64,000 nucleotides of DNA, from positions 1-64,000 of the forward strand of contig JAKQKQ010000296.1 in assembly GCA_029560585.1 (NCBI GenBank). Reading direction: 5' to 3'. This document shows positions 52,849 through 62,673 of the stretch, piece by piece. The notes beneath the pieces were generated by a model that searched no databases, was not told the DNA's origin, and saw nothing but the letters and a program-made list of their open reading frames with translations. Numbering within the stretch: position 1 is the stretch's first letter; each line of letters begins with the position of its first letter. A program made the translations under genes and the position numbers. This DNA is from Verrucomicrobiota bacterium. Lineage in GTDB: Bacteria > Verrucomicrobiota > Verrucomicrobiia > JADLBR01.

Positions 52849-53348
52849 ACACTGGCGGGGGAGGCGGATTTGGCGAACCGCACTTTCACGTGGTGCTCGT
52901 GGAGCCGGAGATTCCACCGAACACTGGGAATGTCGCGCGCCTGTGTGCGGCGGCGCGGTGTCGCTTGCACCTGGTGGGACCGCTGGGTTTCAAGATGGAC
53001 GACTCGAGCCTGCGCAGGGCGGGCATGGACTACTGGGAGCTGGTGGATTGGCGCTATCATGATTCCTTTGACGGGGTCATGATGGAGAGCGGGCTTGGTT
53101 CCACCGTATATTGCGTGGAGACGACGGGGGAGCAGAGCTATGCGGAGGCCCGATATCGGCCGGGGGACTTTCTCGTTTTTGGCAGGGAGACGCGGGGACT
53201 GCGGCGGGCGACGATCGAGAGGGCGGGGGGCAGGTGCGTTCGCATTCCGATTGCCGAGCCCAGGGCTCGAAGTCTCAATTTGTCCAACGCGGTGGCCATC
53301 GTCCTCTATGAGGCCCTGAGGCAAAACGGATTCGGGGACGCGGGCTGA
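52845..53348 (+). CDS. trmL: tRNA (cytidine/uridine-34 2'-O)-methyltransferase
   Basis: This 167-residue SPOUT-class enzyme should methylate the wobble ribose of some leucine tRNAs using SAM. The start pattern VVLVEPEIPPNTGNVARLC and the knot motifs VFGRETRGL and IPIAEPRARSLNLSNAVAI are complete. The TTG start overlaps the truA stop and has GAGGG about 8 nt upstream; a GTG at 52890 would cut the first strand. Two tRNA-modification genes are thus coupled. Confidence 0.92.
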   Translation: MNTGGGGGFGEPHFHVVLVEPEIPPNTGNVARLCAAARCRLHLVGPLGFKMDDSSLRRAGMDYWELVDWRYHDSFDGVMMESGLGSTVYCVETTGEQSYAEARYRPGDFLVFGRETRGLRRATIERAGGRCVRIPIAEPRARSLNLSNAVAIVLYEALRQNGFGDAG

Positions 53349-53363
53349 GGGTGGGATGCCGGT

Positions 53364-54044
53364 TCAGTCTGGCGGGGGGGGAAGCTCGGCGACCGGGGGC
53401 TGGCCGGGCGCGGTGGGTTGATCCAGGAACCCGTAGAGGAGCCTGGCCCCTGCAGGGGGGAGGCGTTTGCGCGATTCGGCGGCGAGATCGCCCATGCCCA
53501 TGAACGTGGTGTCATGGGGATGCTGCCGCTGCACGGTTTCGAGGGCGTCGAGTGCGGCGGGCGTATTGCAGAGGGAGGCGAACTTATAGATCTTGGCAGG
53601 AATGCGGTGCATCGCGGCGATCCTCTCCTCAAGTTCCTCAGCCGAGAGTTCCTGATCGAAGCAATGCGCGGACAGTATGAGCACGGCCCCGCGGGCGATG
53701 GGTTCTGGGGCCTGGTTTTGGATCTGTGGGAGCAGCGCGTATTCAAAGTCGATGGCCGTGCCCGCGCGACAGAGGTGGGCGAGGACCCTCAGCCGCAGGC
53801 GGTCGTCCGCCGGAATGGCGCCTCCTTCTGAAGGGGCACGGAATGTCAGCAGCAGTGGGGGGATGGCACCCCTGACGGTTGTTTCAAGGTCGCCGGCGGT
53901 TGCGCCGCAGGAGATGAGCATGTCGATGCGGAGTTCCACCAGATCGCATCCCGCGGGGTTTGTGGCAAGGAGACCGAGACCGGCCGGCGTGCTGACCACG
54001 CCGACGCGCAACCATCGATTTCCCCATGGGATGCGGGCTGCCAT
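53364..54044 (-). CDS. aroD: type I 3-dehydroquinate dehydratase
   Basis: This 226-residue enzyme dehydrates 3-dehydroquinate in the shikimate pathway. Type I features are visible: DLVELRID and LLLTFRAPSEGG with substrate-binding Glu and Arg, the catalytic His in LILSAHCFDQ (about 125), the Schiff-base Lys in AKIYKFASLC (about 153), and the late Gln in DQPTAPGQPP. Use of type I rather than the small type II enzyme is notable in this phylum but not unique. A family A palindrome lies directly upstream. Confidence 0.88.
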   Translation of the reverse strand: MAARIPWGNRWLRVGVVSTPAGLGLLATNPAGCDLVELRIDMLISCGATAGDLETTVRGAIPPLLLTFRAPSEGGAIPADDRLRLRVLAHLCRAGTAIDFEYALLPQIQNQAPEPIARGAVLILSAHCFDQELSAEELEERIAAMHRIPAKIYKFASLCNTPAALDALETVQRQHPHDTTFMGMGDLAAESRKRLPPAGARLLYGFLDQPTAPGQPPVAELPPPPD

Positions 54045-54058
54045 CAGTTTATTCCCGG

Positions 54059-54101
54059 AGCCCGGAATTTCACAGCCGGCAGGTTGTGCAATATCCGGGT
54101 T
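54059..54101. repeat. REP-like hairpin, family A copy 4
   Basis: AGCCCGGAATTTCAC at the left (from 54059) pairs imperfectly with the right arm ending ATATCCGGGTT (to 54101), followed by AG. It is closest to the copy at 98-140 and is more diverged. It lies between divergent genes. Confidence 0.7.
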
Positions 54102-54301
54102 AGGGTATTCGAGAATACAGATGCCATGGTCGGCCCGCGGATGCCATCCGATTCGTGCGGGCTTTTGAAACAGCGGGCCAAGTTCGGGCGAAAACACCTT
54201 TGACGGGCACGGGTGCTCTGCCAAGCTTGCAGCGGTTTCGCGCCCCCCGAGCCTGTTGCGCATCGACCGGCAGGTTTCGTTGGGGCGCCTCGCCATTCCG
54301 G

Positions 54302-55600
54302 ATGAAGATCGTCGTGCTTTCCGCGGGCACCGGCAGTTACTACTGCGGGTCGTGCCTGAGAGACAACGCGCTCGTCAAAGAGTTGCGTGCGCTGGGGCAC
54401 GACGCCGTGATGGTGCCGCTGTATCTTCCCCCGAAGCTTGATGAGGCCGACATGTCGCGGGGGCGGCCGGTGTTTTTTGGGGGCATCAACGTCGCCCTGC
54501 AGCACGTGATTCCATTTCTTAGGAAAGTTCCGCGCTGGTTGGATGCGCCGCTGAGTTGGCGATGGGTGCTGAGCATTGCCTCGGTGATGGCGGGCATGAC
54601 GCGCGCCAGCGGGCACGGGTCGATGGCGGTATCGATGCTCAAGGGGGAGGAGGGGCGGCAGGCCAAGGAGTTTGACAGATTGGTGGACTGGCTGGGCCGG
54701 AAGGAACGGCCGGAGATCGTGCTTTTGTCGAACGCCTTGCTCGTCGGGGCGGCGCGGCCCCTGCGGGAGCGGTTGAAGGTACCGGTCGTCTGCAACATGC
54801 AGGGTGAGGATGGTTTCATCGATGGCTTGGACGAGGCGAGCGCGAAGGAGGCATGGGCCCTGATAGGGCAACAGGCCGCGCACGTGGAGAAATTCGTGGC
54901 GGTGAGCCAATTCTGCGCCGCGGTGATGCGCAGGCGCGCGGGCCTGCCCGCCTCCAAAGTGACCGTGGTGCGCAACGGGATCAACCTCGAGGGATACGAC
55001 CGCATACGGCCGCCGGTGGCGGATGCTTCGGTGGGGTATTTGGCCAGGATGTGTCCGGACAAGGGCCTAGAGATTTTGGTCGATGCGTTCATCGAGGTGA
55101 AGCGCACCGATCGGATACCGGGCCTGAGGCTGAAAGTGGCCGGTGCGATGACGCCTGCCGACCGGCCTTTTGTGGGCAGGATGAAGCGGCGTCTGGCGTC
55201 GCGGGGGCTGATGCGGTCGGTGGACTTTCTGCCGAATCCCGACCGGCGGCAGAAGCAGGAATTCTTGAGGTCGCTGAGGGTATTCTCTGTGCCGGTGATC
55301 TCTGGCGAGGCGTTTGGCCTCTACGTGCTGGAGGCGCTGGCGACGGGCGTGCCGGTGGTCCAGCCGCGCGAGGGGCCATTTCCCGAGATCATCGAGGCGA
55401 CGGGCGGGGGCATTCTGGTGGAACCTGGAAACTCGAAGGCGCTGGCGCAGGGGCTGGAGGAGGTGCTGATCGATCCACGAAAGGGTCGAATCCTGGGGCA
55501 GCGGGGTCGGGAGGCCGTATTTCGCGAGTTTTCTTCGAGGCGGATGGCGGAGGGGATGCTGGAAGTATTCCGGGAGGCGTTGGCCGTGGCGCGCAAGTGA
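54302..55600 (+). CDS. GT4 family glycosyltransferase
   Basis: This 432-residue protein has two Rossmann domains of the GT-B fold. The N-terminal part has GTGSYYCGSCLRDNALVKEL, and the C-terminal donor-binding part carries the GT4 pattern with YLARMCPDKGLEILVDAF and SGEAFGLYVLEALATGVPVV, including the E-x7-E acids. It should transfer a sugar from a nucleotide donor with retention. Donor and acceptor are not readable. It stands before large exported carbohydrate-active proteins but is itself cytosolic. Confidence 0.88.
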   Translation: MKIVVLSAGTGSYYCGSCLRDNALVKELRALGHDAVMVPLYLPPKLDEADMSRGRPVFFGGINVALQHVIPFLRKVPRWLDAPLSWRWVLSIASVMAGMTRASGHGSMAVSMLKGEEGRQAKEFDRLVDWLGRKERPEIVLLSNALLVGAARPLRERLKVPVVCNMQGEDGFIDGLDEASAKEAWALIGQQAAHVEKFVAVSQFCAAVMRRRAGLPASKVTVVRNGINLEGYDRIRPPVADASVGYLARMCPDKGLEILVDAFIEVKRTDRIPGLRLKVAGAMTPADRPFVGRMKRRLASRGLMRSVDFLPNPDRRQKQEFLRSLRVFSVPVISGEAFGLYVLEALATGVPVVQPREGPFPEIIEATGGGILVEPGNSKALAQGLEEVLIDPRKGRILGQRGREAVFREFSSRRMAEGMLEVFREALAVARK

Positions 55601-55646
55601 GGGGACGGTCGATGGCCGGCGGGTTTGGGAACCGGGAGAGGTGAGA

Positions 55647-58600
55647 ATGGGAAGCGGCTTTGAGCGTGGGCGGGTGTTGCGTTGGCTCACGGCGGGTTTG
55701 CTCGCGCTGGTGTTGGCCGGGCGCATGTTTGCGAGTGGCGCAGGTCCGGCGGGGTGCGCACCAATGCTGTTCGAGGTCGAAGAATTCCCCGCACAGGGTC
55801 AATGGACTGGGGAGAATGATCGCGAGTGCCTGGGCCGCGGATGTCTGCGCGGGGGCACAGAACGGACAGGGTTGGCGGGCGAGGCACTCACGATTTTTTC
55901 GCTCGGCGCGCCGGGGAGGTACGACGCCTGGGTGCGTTCGAAGAACTACCTTCAGAACCTCTCTGGCCGAAGGCGTTTTGCGATCGCCATTGATGGGCGA
56001 CGTGGCGAGAAGGAGGCCGGGCAACACGGGCGCGAGGGTTGGGCATGGGAGAGGGTGGCTTCGTTCGATCTCGGGGCGGGGCCGCACGTCCTTTCGTTGA
56101 TCGACACGTCGAAGGCGTACGGGCGGTGCGATGCCATCCTGCTTGGCCCGGTGGGTTTCGACCCGTCGAAGTTGAACAAGGGGGGACTGTCCAAGTTTCA
56201 CGTCCGTCTGGATGCTCGGCTTACGGTGAGACCGGAGTTGCGGTCGGCGGTGGCCTTGGCGCCGGGCGAGTTCAAGCCCGCCGCGGAGATCCGGGGCGAT
56301 CGGTTGCGTGTCGGATTCGCGGTGTTGGATGGCGACGGCGGAGGCAGGGTCTTGGCGCGGCGCGTGGAACTGGCCGCGGGCGGGGCGTGGTCGAGTCTGC
56401 CGACTTTCGTGCGCGAGGCGCTCTTTGTGGTCAGTTCGCCCACGGGTGGAGTGGATCCGAAGGGACTGGCCCGGCCCGATCATCCGACATGGCCCGTCCG
56501 GGGGGAACTGTCATTGCCAGATGGGAGATCGGTGCGACTGACTGGTTTGACCGAGAATCCTTTCCTGACGGGGGAGATCGCTCGTTTGGATCCCGTGACG
56601 GTGAAGCAAGCTGGACCGGGGAGGGTCTTCGTATCCTATGCTGGGAAGGGGATTAGCGCCGAGGGCAGATGGTCTGCGGAAAGTGGGGGCGACTTGCGGC
56701 TGGAGGTGGAATTCTCGGCGCCGTCGGACGGCTTGTATTCGGTGGGATTGTGCGCGTTCGATCCTCTGGGCAGGGAGGGCATCGAGGCGGTCCAATTGCC
56801 GCCCCTGTATCAGTATCAGCGGGTGCCTGAGGCGCCCTGTGCGGTGACAAGTTCCATCACACCCAATCCGCTGGCGCTGGTACAGCACAAGATTGCAGGG
56901 GCGGGGGTGGTGACATGGGGCGTGGGCGCGGATCCGGCGGATCTGGCATTTCGTTGGTCAAGCCGGACGAATGCGGTCTACGCGTTCAGCCTGCTCAATG
57001 CCGGCGGCGAAGTTCAACCCACGGTGTTCGAGCCCGTGCTCGGTTTCGAGGGTTCGTCGCGGAAGGCGGGTGAGATGGTGCGCTCCAGGTTTCGTCTGCT
57101 GGCGGTTGCCGGCGACTGGAAGGTGGGACTGGATTCGGCCTGCCGGGGCATCTTCGGGGTCCGTGATTATCGGGCGCCTGTCAGGGTCTCGTTGACGGCT
57201 GCCGTGCGGAACATGAAGCGGCTCATGGAGGATGATGCGGCGTCTGGTTGGGATGCGGCCAAGCTGGGTTTCTATGACATCGAGACGGCGGCGATGAGCA
57301 AACAGGCGGCGCCGTTGGTGATGCTCTCGTTCGCAAGGCTGTTCGGGGATGAGGATTTCTGGAAGAGGCGCGCGCTGCCGACGATTGAATTCACGCTGAG
57401 CCGGCGCACCTCCCACTGCATCCACGCCGACAAAGACAGGAACGGGAATCCGGTGCGCGACCAGCTCAAGGTGCCGACGGATTTCTATGGCACGGCCTAC
57501 TGGCAGGGGGTTGATTGGTTGACCGGGGGCCTGAATCCTTGGCTGAAAGAGTTCATCCTTCCCGGAGGGGCACCGAAGGTGTGCCGCGGCTACAATTCGG
57601 CACCGGCCTGGACCGAGGAGTTGGCGGCGTGGCGGTACACCCGTGACGCGGAGTGGCTCCAGAAGGCGCGCGACGGGGCCGACAAGTTCATATCGGAGGT
57701 GATCCATGGCCCAAGCACCGCGCCGGTGTCTTTCGACGCTTTCTACAACATACATTTTTATCCGTACTGGTGGGAACTTGTGGACCTGTTCGAGGCCACT
57801 GGCGAGCAGCGGTATTTGGATGCGGCGAACGAGGGGGCGTACCAGACGCTGGCGGGGCTTTGGTCGCATCCTCCGATCCCCCCGGGCGAACTGACGGTGC
57901 ACGCGGGTGGGCAGCAGGGCACCCCGCAGCGGGTGTGGTGGCGCGATGGGAAACCATTCCGACTGGGCTGGCCAAGGCAGCCGAATGACACGCCCGAGCA
58001 TGCCGTGCCCGCGTGGCAGGTCGCGCAGGTGGGCCTGGGCCTCGAGCAGCCGTCCACGCTGACGGCATTCCCCGGCGAGATGATGAACATCATGATGAGC
58101 TGCTGGGCGCCTCACCTGCTGCGTGTGCACCAGCACGCGGGCGGAGAATTGCTGTTGGCGCAGGCGCGCAACGGAGTGATCGGGCGGTTCGCGAATTATC
58201 CCGGCTATTATCTGACAGCGTTCACGGATCTGGTGCATGGTCCGCAGTACCCCTATCGCGGTCCTGACGTCACGAGCATCTACTACCACCACATCCCGGT
58301 GCAGGCGGGGTGGGCATTGGATTTTCTTGTGGCGCAGTTGGCGCAGAGATCATGTGGGAGGGTGAACTTCCCGTACGCCGTGCAGAAGAACTATGCGTGG
58401 TTCACCTTTCGGGTCTATGGCGGGGGCGCCGGCCGCGCCTTTGAGGATGGGACCGCGAGAATGGTCTTTGATCCTGAGGGCATCGCGCGCGTCGACAATC
58501 CGATGATCGATTGGCTGTGCGCGCGGGGGGAGGACCGGTACTGGGTCTTTCTCATGAACCAATCCGATCGCGAGGTGGAAGCGCGGGTGGTATTGGATCT

Positions 58601-59075
58601 GGACAAACTCGCGGTCAAGGCGGTGGCGGCGTGGAGGATCCGGGATGAGGCCGGGGGTGCGCGCGAGATGGCCGGTGAGCACGAGACGGGGCTGGCGGTG
58701 CCGGCGAAGGGATTTCGAGCGATCGAGGTGCCGTGCCGATCCGCTCCGGTGGCAGCGGCCGTGTCGCCACTGGCGGCGGGCCATGTGCGCGCCTCGCTTG
58801 GTGGTGCGTGGGGCGATGTCCATGCCTTTCGAATTCGTTCTCCGTTCGGCAGCGACTGCGCCTATGCGGTGGTGCTGGCCGGTGACCAGGCGCATGGGGC
58901 GGTCGAATTCGAGTTCGGAGGAAAGGGTGGTCGGCGAGAGCGGGACGTGGAGGCCCCGTATGAGTTCTCGATCTATCCGGTGGATGCCGGGCTCGATATG
59001 CCGATCAAGGTGCGCGCGATGGACGCATCGGGGAAGTTGGTCGGGACGGCGGAGATGGTCTTGGGTCGAAACTGA
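55647..59075 (+). CDS. large exported (alpha/alpha) toroid protein
   Basis: This protein of about 1142 residues has a signal peptide (WLTAGLLALVLAGRMFASG). An N-terminal beta-sandwich with a carbohydrate-binding look follows (about 35-180; LFEVEEFPAQGQW, YDAWVRSKNY), then more beta-rich sequence. A long helical region (about 510-900) resembles six-hairpin glycosidase or polysaccharide-lyase toroids (EELAAWRYTRDAEWLQKARD, YWWELVDLFEATGEQRYLDA). A C-terminal beta domain follows. A role in polysaccharide breakdown is inferred from the fold. The ATG at 55647 has GGGAG upstream; a GTG 6 nt earlier is also open. Confidence 0.7.
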   Translation: MGSGFERGRVLRWLTAGLLALVLAGRMFASGAGPAGCAPMLFEVEEFPAQGQWTGENDRECLGRGCLRGGTERTGLAGEALTIFSLGAPGRYDAWVRSKNYLQNLSGRRRFAIAIDGRRGEKEAGQHGREGWAWERVASFDLGAGPHVLSLIDTSKAYGRCDAILLGPVGFDPSKLNKGGLSKFHVRLDARLTVRPELRSAVALAPGEFKPAAEIRGDRLRVGFAVLDGDGGGRVLARRVELAAGGAWSSLPTFVREALFVVSSPTGGVDPKGLARPDHPTWPVRGELSLPDGRSVRLTGLTENPFLTGEIARLDPVTVKQAGPGRVFVSYAGKGISAEGRWSAESGGDLRLEVEFSAPSDGLYSVGLCAFDPLGREGIEAVQLPPLYQYQRVPEAPCAVTSSITPNPLALVQHKIAGAGVVTWGVGADPADLAFRWSSRTNAVYAFSLLNAGGEVQPTVFEPVLGFEGSSRKAGEMVRSRFRLLAVAGDWKVGLDSACRGIFGVRDYRAPVRVSLTAAVRNMKRLMEDDAASGWDAAKLGFYDIETAAMSKQAAPLVMLSFARLFGDEDFWKRRALPTIEFTLSRRTSHCIHADKDRNGNPVRDQLKVPTDFYGTAYWQGVDWLTGGLNPWLKEFILPGGAPKVCRGYNSAPAWTEELAAWRYTRDAEWLQKARDGADKFISEVIHGPSTAPVSFDAFYNIHFYPYWWELVDLFEATGEQRYLDAANEGAYQTLAGLWSHPPIPPGELTVHAGGQQGTPQRVWWRDGKPFRLGWPRQPNDTPEHAVPAWQVAQVGLGLEQPSTLTAFPGEMMNIMMSCWAPHLLRVHQHAGGELLLAQARNGVIGRFANYPGYYLTAFTDLVHGPQYPYRGPDVTSIYYHHIPVQAGWALDFLVAQLAQRSCGRVNFPYAVQKNYAWFTFRVYGGGAGRAFEDGTARMVFDPEGIARVDNPMIDWLCARGEDRYWVFLMNQSDREVEARVVLDLDKLAVKAVAAWRIRDEAGGAREMAGEHETGLAVPAKGFRAIEVPCRSAPVAAAVSPLAAGHVRASLGGAWGDVHAFRIRSPFGSDCAYAVVLAGDQAHGAVEFEFGGKGGRRERDVEAPYEFSIYPVDAGLDMPIKVRAMDASGKLVGTAEMVLGRN

Positions 59076-59157
59076 GACCGGAATCTAGCGCGCGCTGCAG
59101 CCGGGCCGATAGCGGCCTTTGACATGGCTCAGGACGAAGGTCGAGATCCGCGCGCGG

Positions 59158-62100
59158 CTATGGTCTTGCGCTTGGTTCTGCCATGAGCAGCGTGACTGGC
59201 CCGAGGAGACCAGATTCCACGAGCGGTGTTTCGGGCGTGAGCTTCCGGATATTCGTCGTGGTGAGGCGCCGGGGTTCTGGGAGGGATGCATCGCCGATCA
59301 CTCGATTGGGCCAGAAGTTCACGACATCGATCTCGAGGTCATTGCGCCCCTCGCGCAGTGCGCCCGTGACGTCGGCGCGGAAGGGGATGGACCAGAGGAT
59401 GCCGAGGGACTTTTTGTTGAGACGGATCTCTGCGAGTTCATGCACGTTGCCCAGATCGATGCAGACTCTAGATCGTTCACTCTTCGCTGTCAGTGTGCCT
59501 TCCCGTGTTCCGCGGTCGGGAACGAACGAGAAAATCGTCCGGTAGGTTGCGGTACCGGAATAGAATCGGATGCCTTCCTCGGGTCGTGAGGTCCAGCTGA
59601 CGAGATTTGGAAACTCGACTTCGCCTGGGCCGCGCAGCGCCGGGTCGAATGTTACGCGCCAGGGGCCGGATATTTCCTGGGATGTTCTCCAGGTTGGGAA
59701 GTTCTGGGTATCCGATGGTGGTGGGGGCGGAACTGTGGGTTTTCGGAAGACGATGAACATGGCGCCGTATGGTTCGAATCGGATTGGGACCTCGGTTCTG
59801 CCGTCCAGGGCCGACCAGCAGGGCAGATCGCGGATCGTGCCGTGGACCGGGTCCCAGAGTTCGGGTGCCTTGCCTGTTACGCGGAAGAGGCAGTTTGCAT
59901 CGACAATCACCTCGGAAGGGCTGGAGACGAAATAGATGTCGGTTTCCCCCTCGCGGCGATGGATGTAGTCGATGGCGGGTGCGTCCTTCGCCTCGAAGTC
60001 AGGGGGGACACCATCGGAAGCGAAGACCTCACGGGCCGTCTTTCGCGAGATGAGCCGACCATGGCCGTTGCGTGGGTCCTTGGTTCCCCAAAGTTCCGAT
60101 GCGATGCGGGCGACTTCCGCATCGGCCTCCGCGCCAAACGAGAGGCTATTTGCGCGCTGGGGTCTCGGGCCAATGACGGTGGCGCCGGCCGCGATCAGCT
60201 CCTCTACTTTGCGGAGGACGGGGAGGGAGATGGCGGGTAGATCGGGGAGGACCAGGGCGCGGTAGCGCATTCCATCGGGGAGGATGATTTGCCCATCTCG
60301 GACACTCATGCGCGTGAGGACGACTTCTTCGGTCGCGACGTCGTAGTCGTGACCGGGGCGCACGCCCGCTGGGTCGGAGGCCTTCAACTGGGTGAAGTTG
60401 GGAACGTGGTCGCCGTAGTAGTAACAGGCGTCGGCGACGAAAAGGCCGCGCTGGAGGATCGCCTGACAGCGGTTGAGATATGCGATGAAGGGCGCGCACT
60501 TGGGCCACCACGTGGCATTGGGATTGAAATGCGTTCCGGCGAAGTACTCTTGGCCGGGGAGGCCCATCTCTTTGGGCGAGCAGGTGAACTGGTGCCAGAC
60601 GAGGAGGTTGAGGCCCTCGCAGAGCGCGCGGTCAAACGATGGCTTCAGATTGTTCGATGGCACCTCCTGCCAATGTGGGCCTATGGTAGTGAAGCCTTCG
60701 GCGGCGACGATGCGGTGTCCGTAGGTGTGCGCGGCCGACGCGGGTTGTTTGACGAAAAAGCGGTCCTGATCGGTGGTGCGGTGGCGCCATGATTTGGCCC
60801 AGAATTCGGACATGGGCACGTCATTGACCCCGAGACAGCGGAGGGAATCGATGGGCACGGCATGGGGCCCCCCGGACTCGGGGTGGATCGAGATGCCGCG
60901 GGCCTTGGCCCATTCGGAGAAGGGGCGGAAGTGATTGTCGACGATGAGGTCGCCAAGGGTTTTCCTGAAATCGTTGAGGAAACGATTGCTGGCGTCGCGC
61001 GAATCGAGGATGCGACCGGCGAGCACGGGGAAGTAAGGCAGCATGGCGTAGCCGCGGCGTTTCTGAAATTCTGCGGGGAGGGAAGGGGTCCAGTTGAATG
61101 GTTCGATCTCCCAACTGTCGGTGTGGAGGTACTTCAGGACTTTTCCCGCCAGCGGGCCGGCGTCGTCGATGAGGGGCGTGACGATGGCGTCCCAGTAGCC
61201 ACGGAAGATGTCGCGGTCCAGAGGATCGATCGCGTATCCGGACCAGGTGTCGCTGGAGGTGGAGACGTGGCAGTGGTCGCTGAGCGTGCAACCGAACCGG
61301 AGGATTTCCCATTCGCCCGCGGGGACGTTCCAGGTGAGGCGGCCGTCGCGAGAGAATCTCGTGGTGAGGTCGATGATGTCTTTGGTGCAGGCGGCCTCCT
61401 CGCCCGGCTCGGACGGCAGGTCCTGCATGAGGGGGAGGCAGTTGGGGGCGGACCATCCCGCGCTCTTGTGTTGGGCCTTTTGCGGAAACAGCTGGAGAGA
61501 GCCGCGCGCCGAGAAAATGGGTCTTCCATCCTTATCGAGGAGTTCGATTTCTGCGATCTGGACATTGCGCGGGGCTTCTGGGAATCGCGGATCGAACGCG
61601 CGGAACACGAGGATGCGGAAGTGGCTGGCGGGCGTGCCTTGGAGCGGGATGCGGATATCGGACTTCTCGCTCTGGGACTTGAAAGGGGCACGGATCCGCC
61701 AGTCCCTGCCATCGGTGGAGGCGCGGAGTTCGCCCTCGCGAGGGCCGTAGCCCGGGCGCGGGCGAATGATGGCGGAGGCGGGTGCGACGGGGCGATCGAA
61801 CTCGAGTTGGAGCCACTGGGGCTTTTCGCGAGTTGGGCCGTCGCCCGATTGGCCTCCTGCCGACACCCAGAACGTGTCCGGGTTGCCGTCGATGACGTCC
61901 TTGGACGTGTGCCCGCTTTGCTCGGAGCTGTATCGGAGGTTGGGCGGCAAGGAGAGAGACGCATTGGCGCGCAGCGGATATGCGACGACGGCGATGTCAT
62001 GATAGAACTCGGGCGCGTGCTTTGGATCGGGAAGTGGCGCATCGAATTCGGCGGGGCCCGTTGCGCGCGCCTCGGACCAGACCAGTTTCTTGGGTGCCTG

Positions 62101-62526
62101 ATCGGGCCGAATCATGGGGCCGCCGAGGTTCCATCCGCTCTGGATGTTGAGGGAAATCTCCAGGCCGAGGCGGTCGGCTTCGCGGAGCGCGTGTCTGTAA
62201 AGCTCGCGCCATTCCGCGCTGAAGAACGGGGGGCCCGCGGGCACGGGGTCATTGCCATCCTGTGCGTAACCTCCGGCGTCGCAGATGAGCGCGCCACCGA
62301 AGCCCTTCGACGCCATCTGTTCGAGGTCTCGGGTGATGGCGGCCTTCGTGACGTTGCCGTTGAGCCACCACCAATAGGCGCGGGTGCGCGCGTCCCGGGG
62401 CGGGTTGGCGAAATCTTCCTCGAGCGTGGTTGAGTGGAGAACTGATGCGAGGGTCACCGCTGTGGCCAGGAGCAAGGCACAGTGGGAACCCAGGGTGTGG
62501 TGTGATCGACGCCGTGGCTGGAACAT
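59158..62526 (-). CDS. exported GH106-like alpha-L-rhamnosidase
   Basis: This exported protein (about 1122 residues; signal peptide LLLATAVTLASVLHS) opens with the GH106 pattern FANPPRDARTRAYWWWLNG, then DLEQMASKGFGGALI and LGLEISLNIQSGWNLGGP. A discoidin-like (F5/8 type C) region interrupts it (about 185-290; SKDVIDGNPDTFWV, WLQLEFDRPV). Later parts include a beta-galactosidase-like sandwich near the end (IDLGNVHELAEIRLNKKSLG). GH106 enzymes release L-rhamnose from pectins, gums and bacterial polysaccharides. Candidate catalytic acids cannot be fixed by eye. Confidence 0.85.
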   Translation of the reverse strand: MFQPRRRSHHTLGSHCALLLATAVTLASVLHSTTLEEDFANPPRDARTRAYWWWLNGNVTKAAITRDLEQMASKGFGGALICDAGGYAQDGNDPVPAGPPFFSAEWRELYRHALREADRLGLEISLNIQSGWNLGGPMIRPDQAPKKLVWSEARATGPAEFDAPLPDPKHAPEFYHDIAVVAYPLRANASLSLPPNLRYSSEQSGHTSKDVIDGNPDTFWVSAGGQSGDGPTREKPQWLQLEFDRPVAPASAIIRPRPGYGPREGELRASTDGRDWRIRAPFKSQSEKSDIRIPLQGTPASHFRILVFRAFDPRFPEAPRNVQIAEIELLDKDGRPIFSARGSLQLFPQKAQHKSAGWSAPNCLPLMQDLPSEPGEEAACTKDIIDLTTRFSRDGRLTWNVPAGEWEILRFGCTLSDHCHVSTSSDTWSGYAIDPLDRDIFRGYWDAIVTPLIDDAGPLAGKVLKYLHTDSWEIEPFNWTPSLPAEFQKRRGYAMLPYFPVLAGRILDSRDASNRFLNDFRKTLGDLIVDNHFRPFSEWAKARGISIHPESGGPHAVPIDSLRCLGVNDVPMSEFWAKSWRHRTTDQDRFFVKQPASAAHTYGHRIVAAEGFTTIGPHWQEVPSNNLKPSFDRALCEGLNLLVWHQFTCSPKEMGLPGQEYFAGTHFNPNATWWPKCAPFIAYLNRCQAILQRGLFVADACYYYGDHVPNFTQLKASDPAGVRPGHDYDVATEEVVLTRMSVRDGQIILPDGMRYRALVLPDLPAISLPVLRKVEELIAAGATVIGPRPQRANSLSFGAEADAEVARIASELWGTKDPRNGHGRLISRKTAREVFASDGVPPDFEAKDAPAIDYIHRREGETDIYFVSSPSEVIVDANCLFRVTGKAPELWDPVHGTIRDLPCWSALDGRTEVPIRFEPYGAMFIVFRKPTVPPPPPSDTQNFPTWRTSQEISGPWRVTFDPALRGPGEVEFPNLVSWTSRPEEGIRFYSGTATYRTIFSFVPDRGTREGTLTAKSERSRVCIDLGNVHELAEIRLNKKSLGILWSIPFRADVTGALREGRNDLEIDVVNFWPNRVIGDASLPEPRRLTTTNIRKLTPETPLVESGLLGPVTLLMAEPSARP

Positions 62527-62673
62527 GGCAGGAGGGTAGCTGGTTCTTGGGATGACTGCCAGCATGGTGGCATGGGAGCTAGGTGCCGGAGGACGGGCTG
62601 GCGCGGCGGAATTGGACCACGTGCGCTATCAGGGGGAATCTATGACGTCTTTCAACGGGCTGCTAGGGCCGGT

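Noticed and set aside
56958-58292. 444-residue open frame on the - strand
   Set aside because: It is antisense to the toroid protein gene, which has a signal peptide and recognisable folds.
59776-59787. tRNA-like T-loop sequence ggttcgaatcgg
   Set aside because: It lies inside the GH106-like coding region, and no acceptor or anticodon arm can be folded around it.
60862-62433. 523-residue open frame on the + strand
   Set aside because: It is antisense to the GH106-like gene and has a typical low-information composition.
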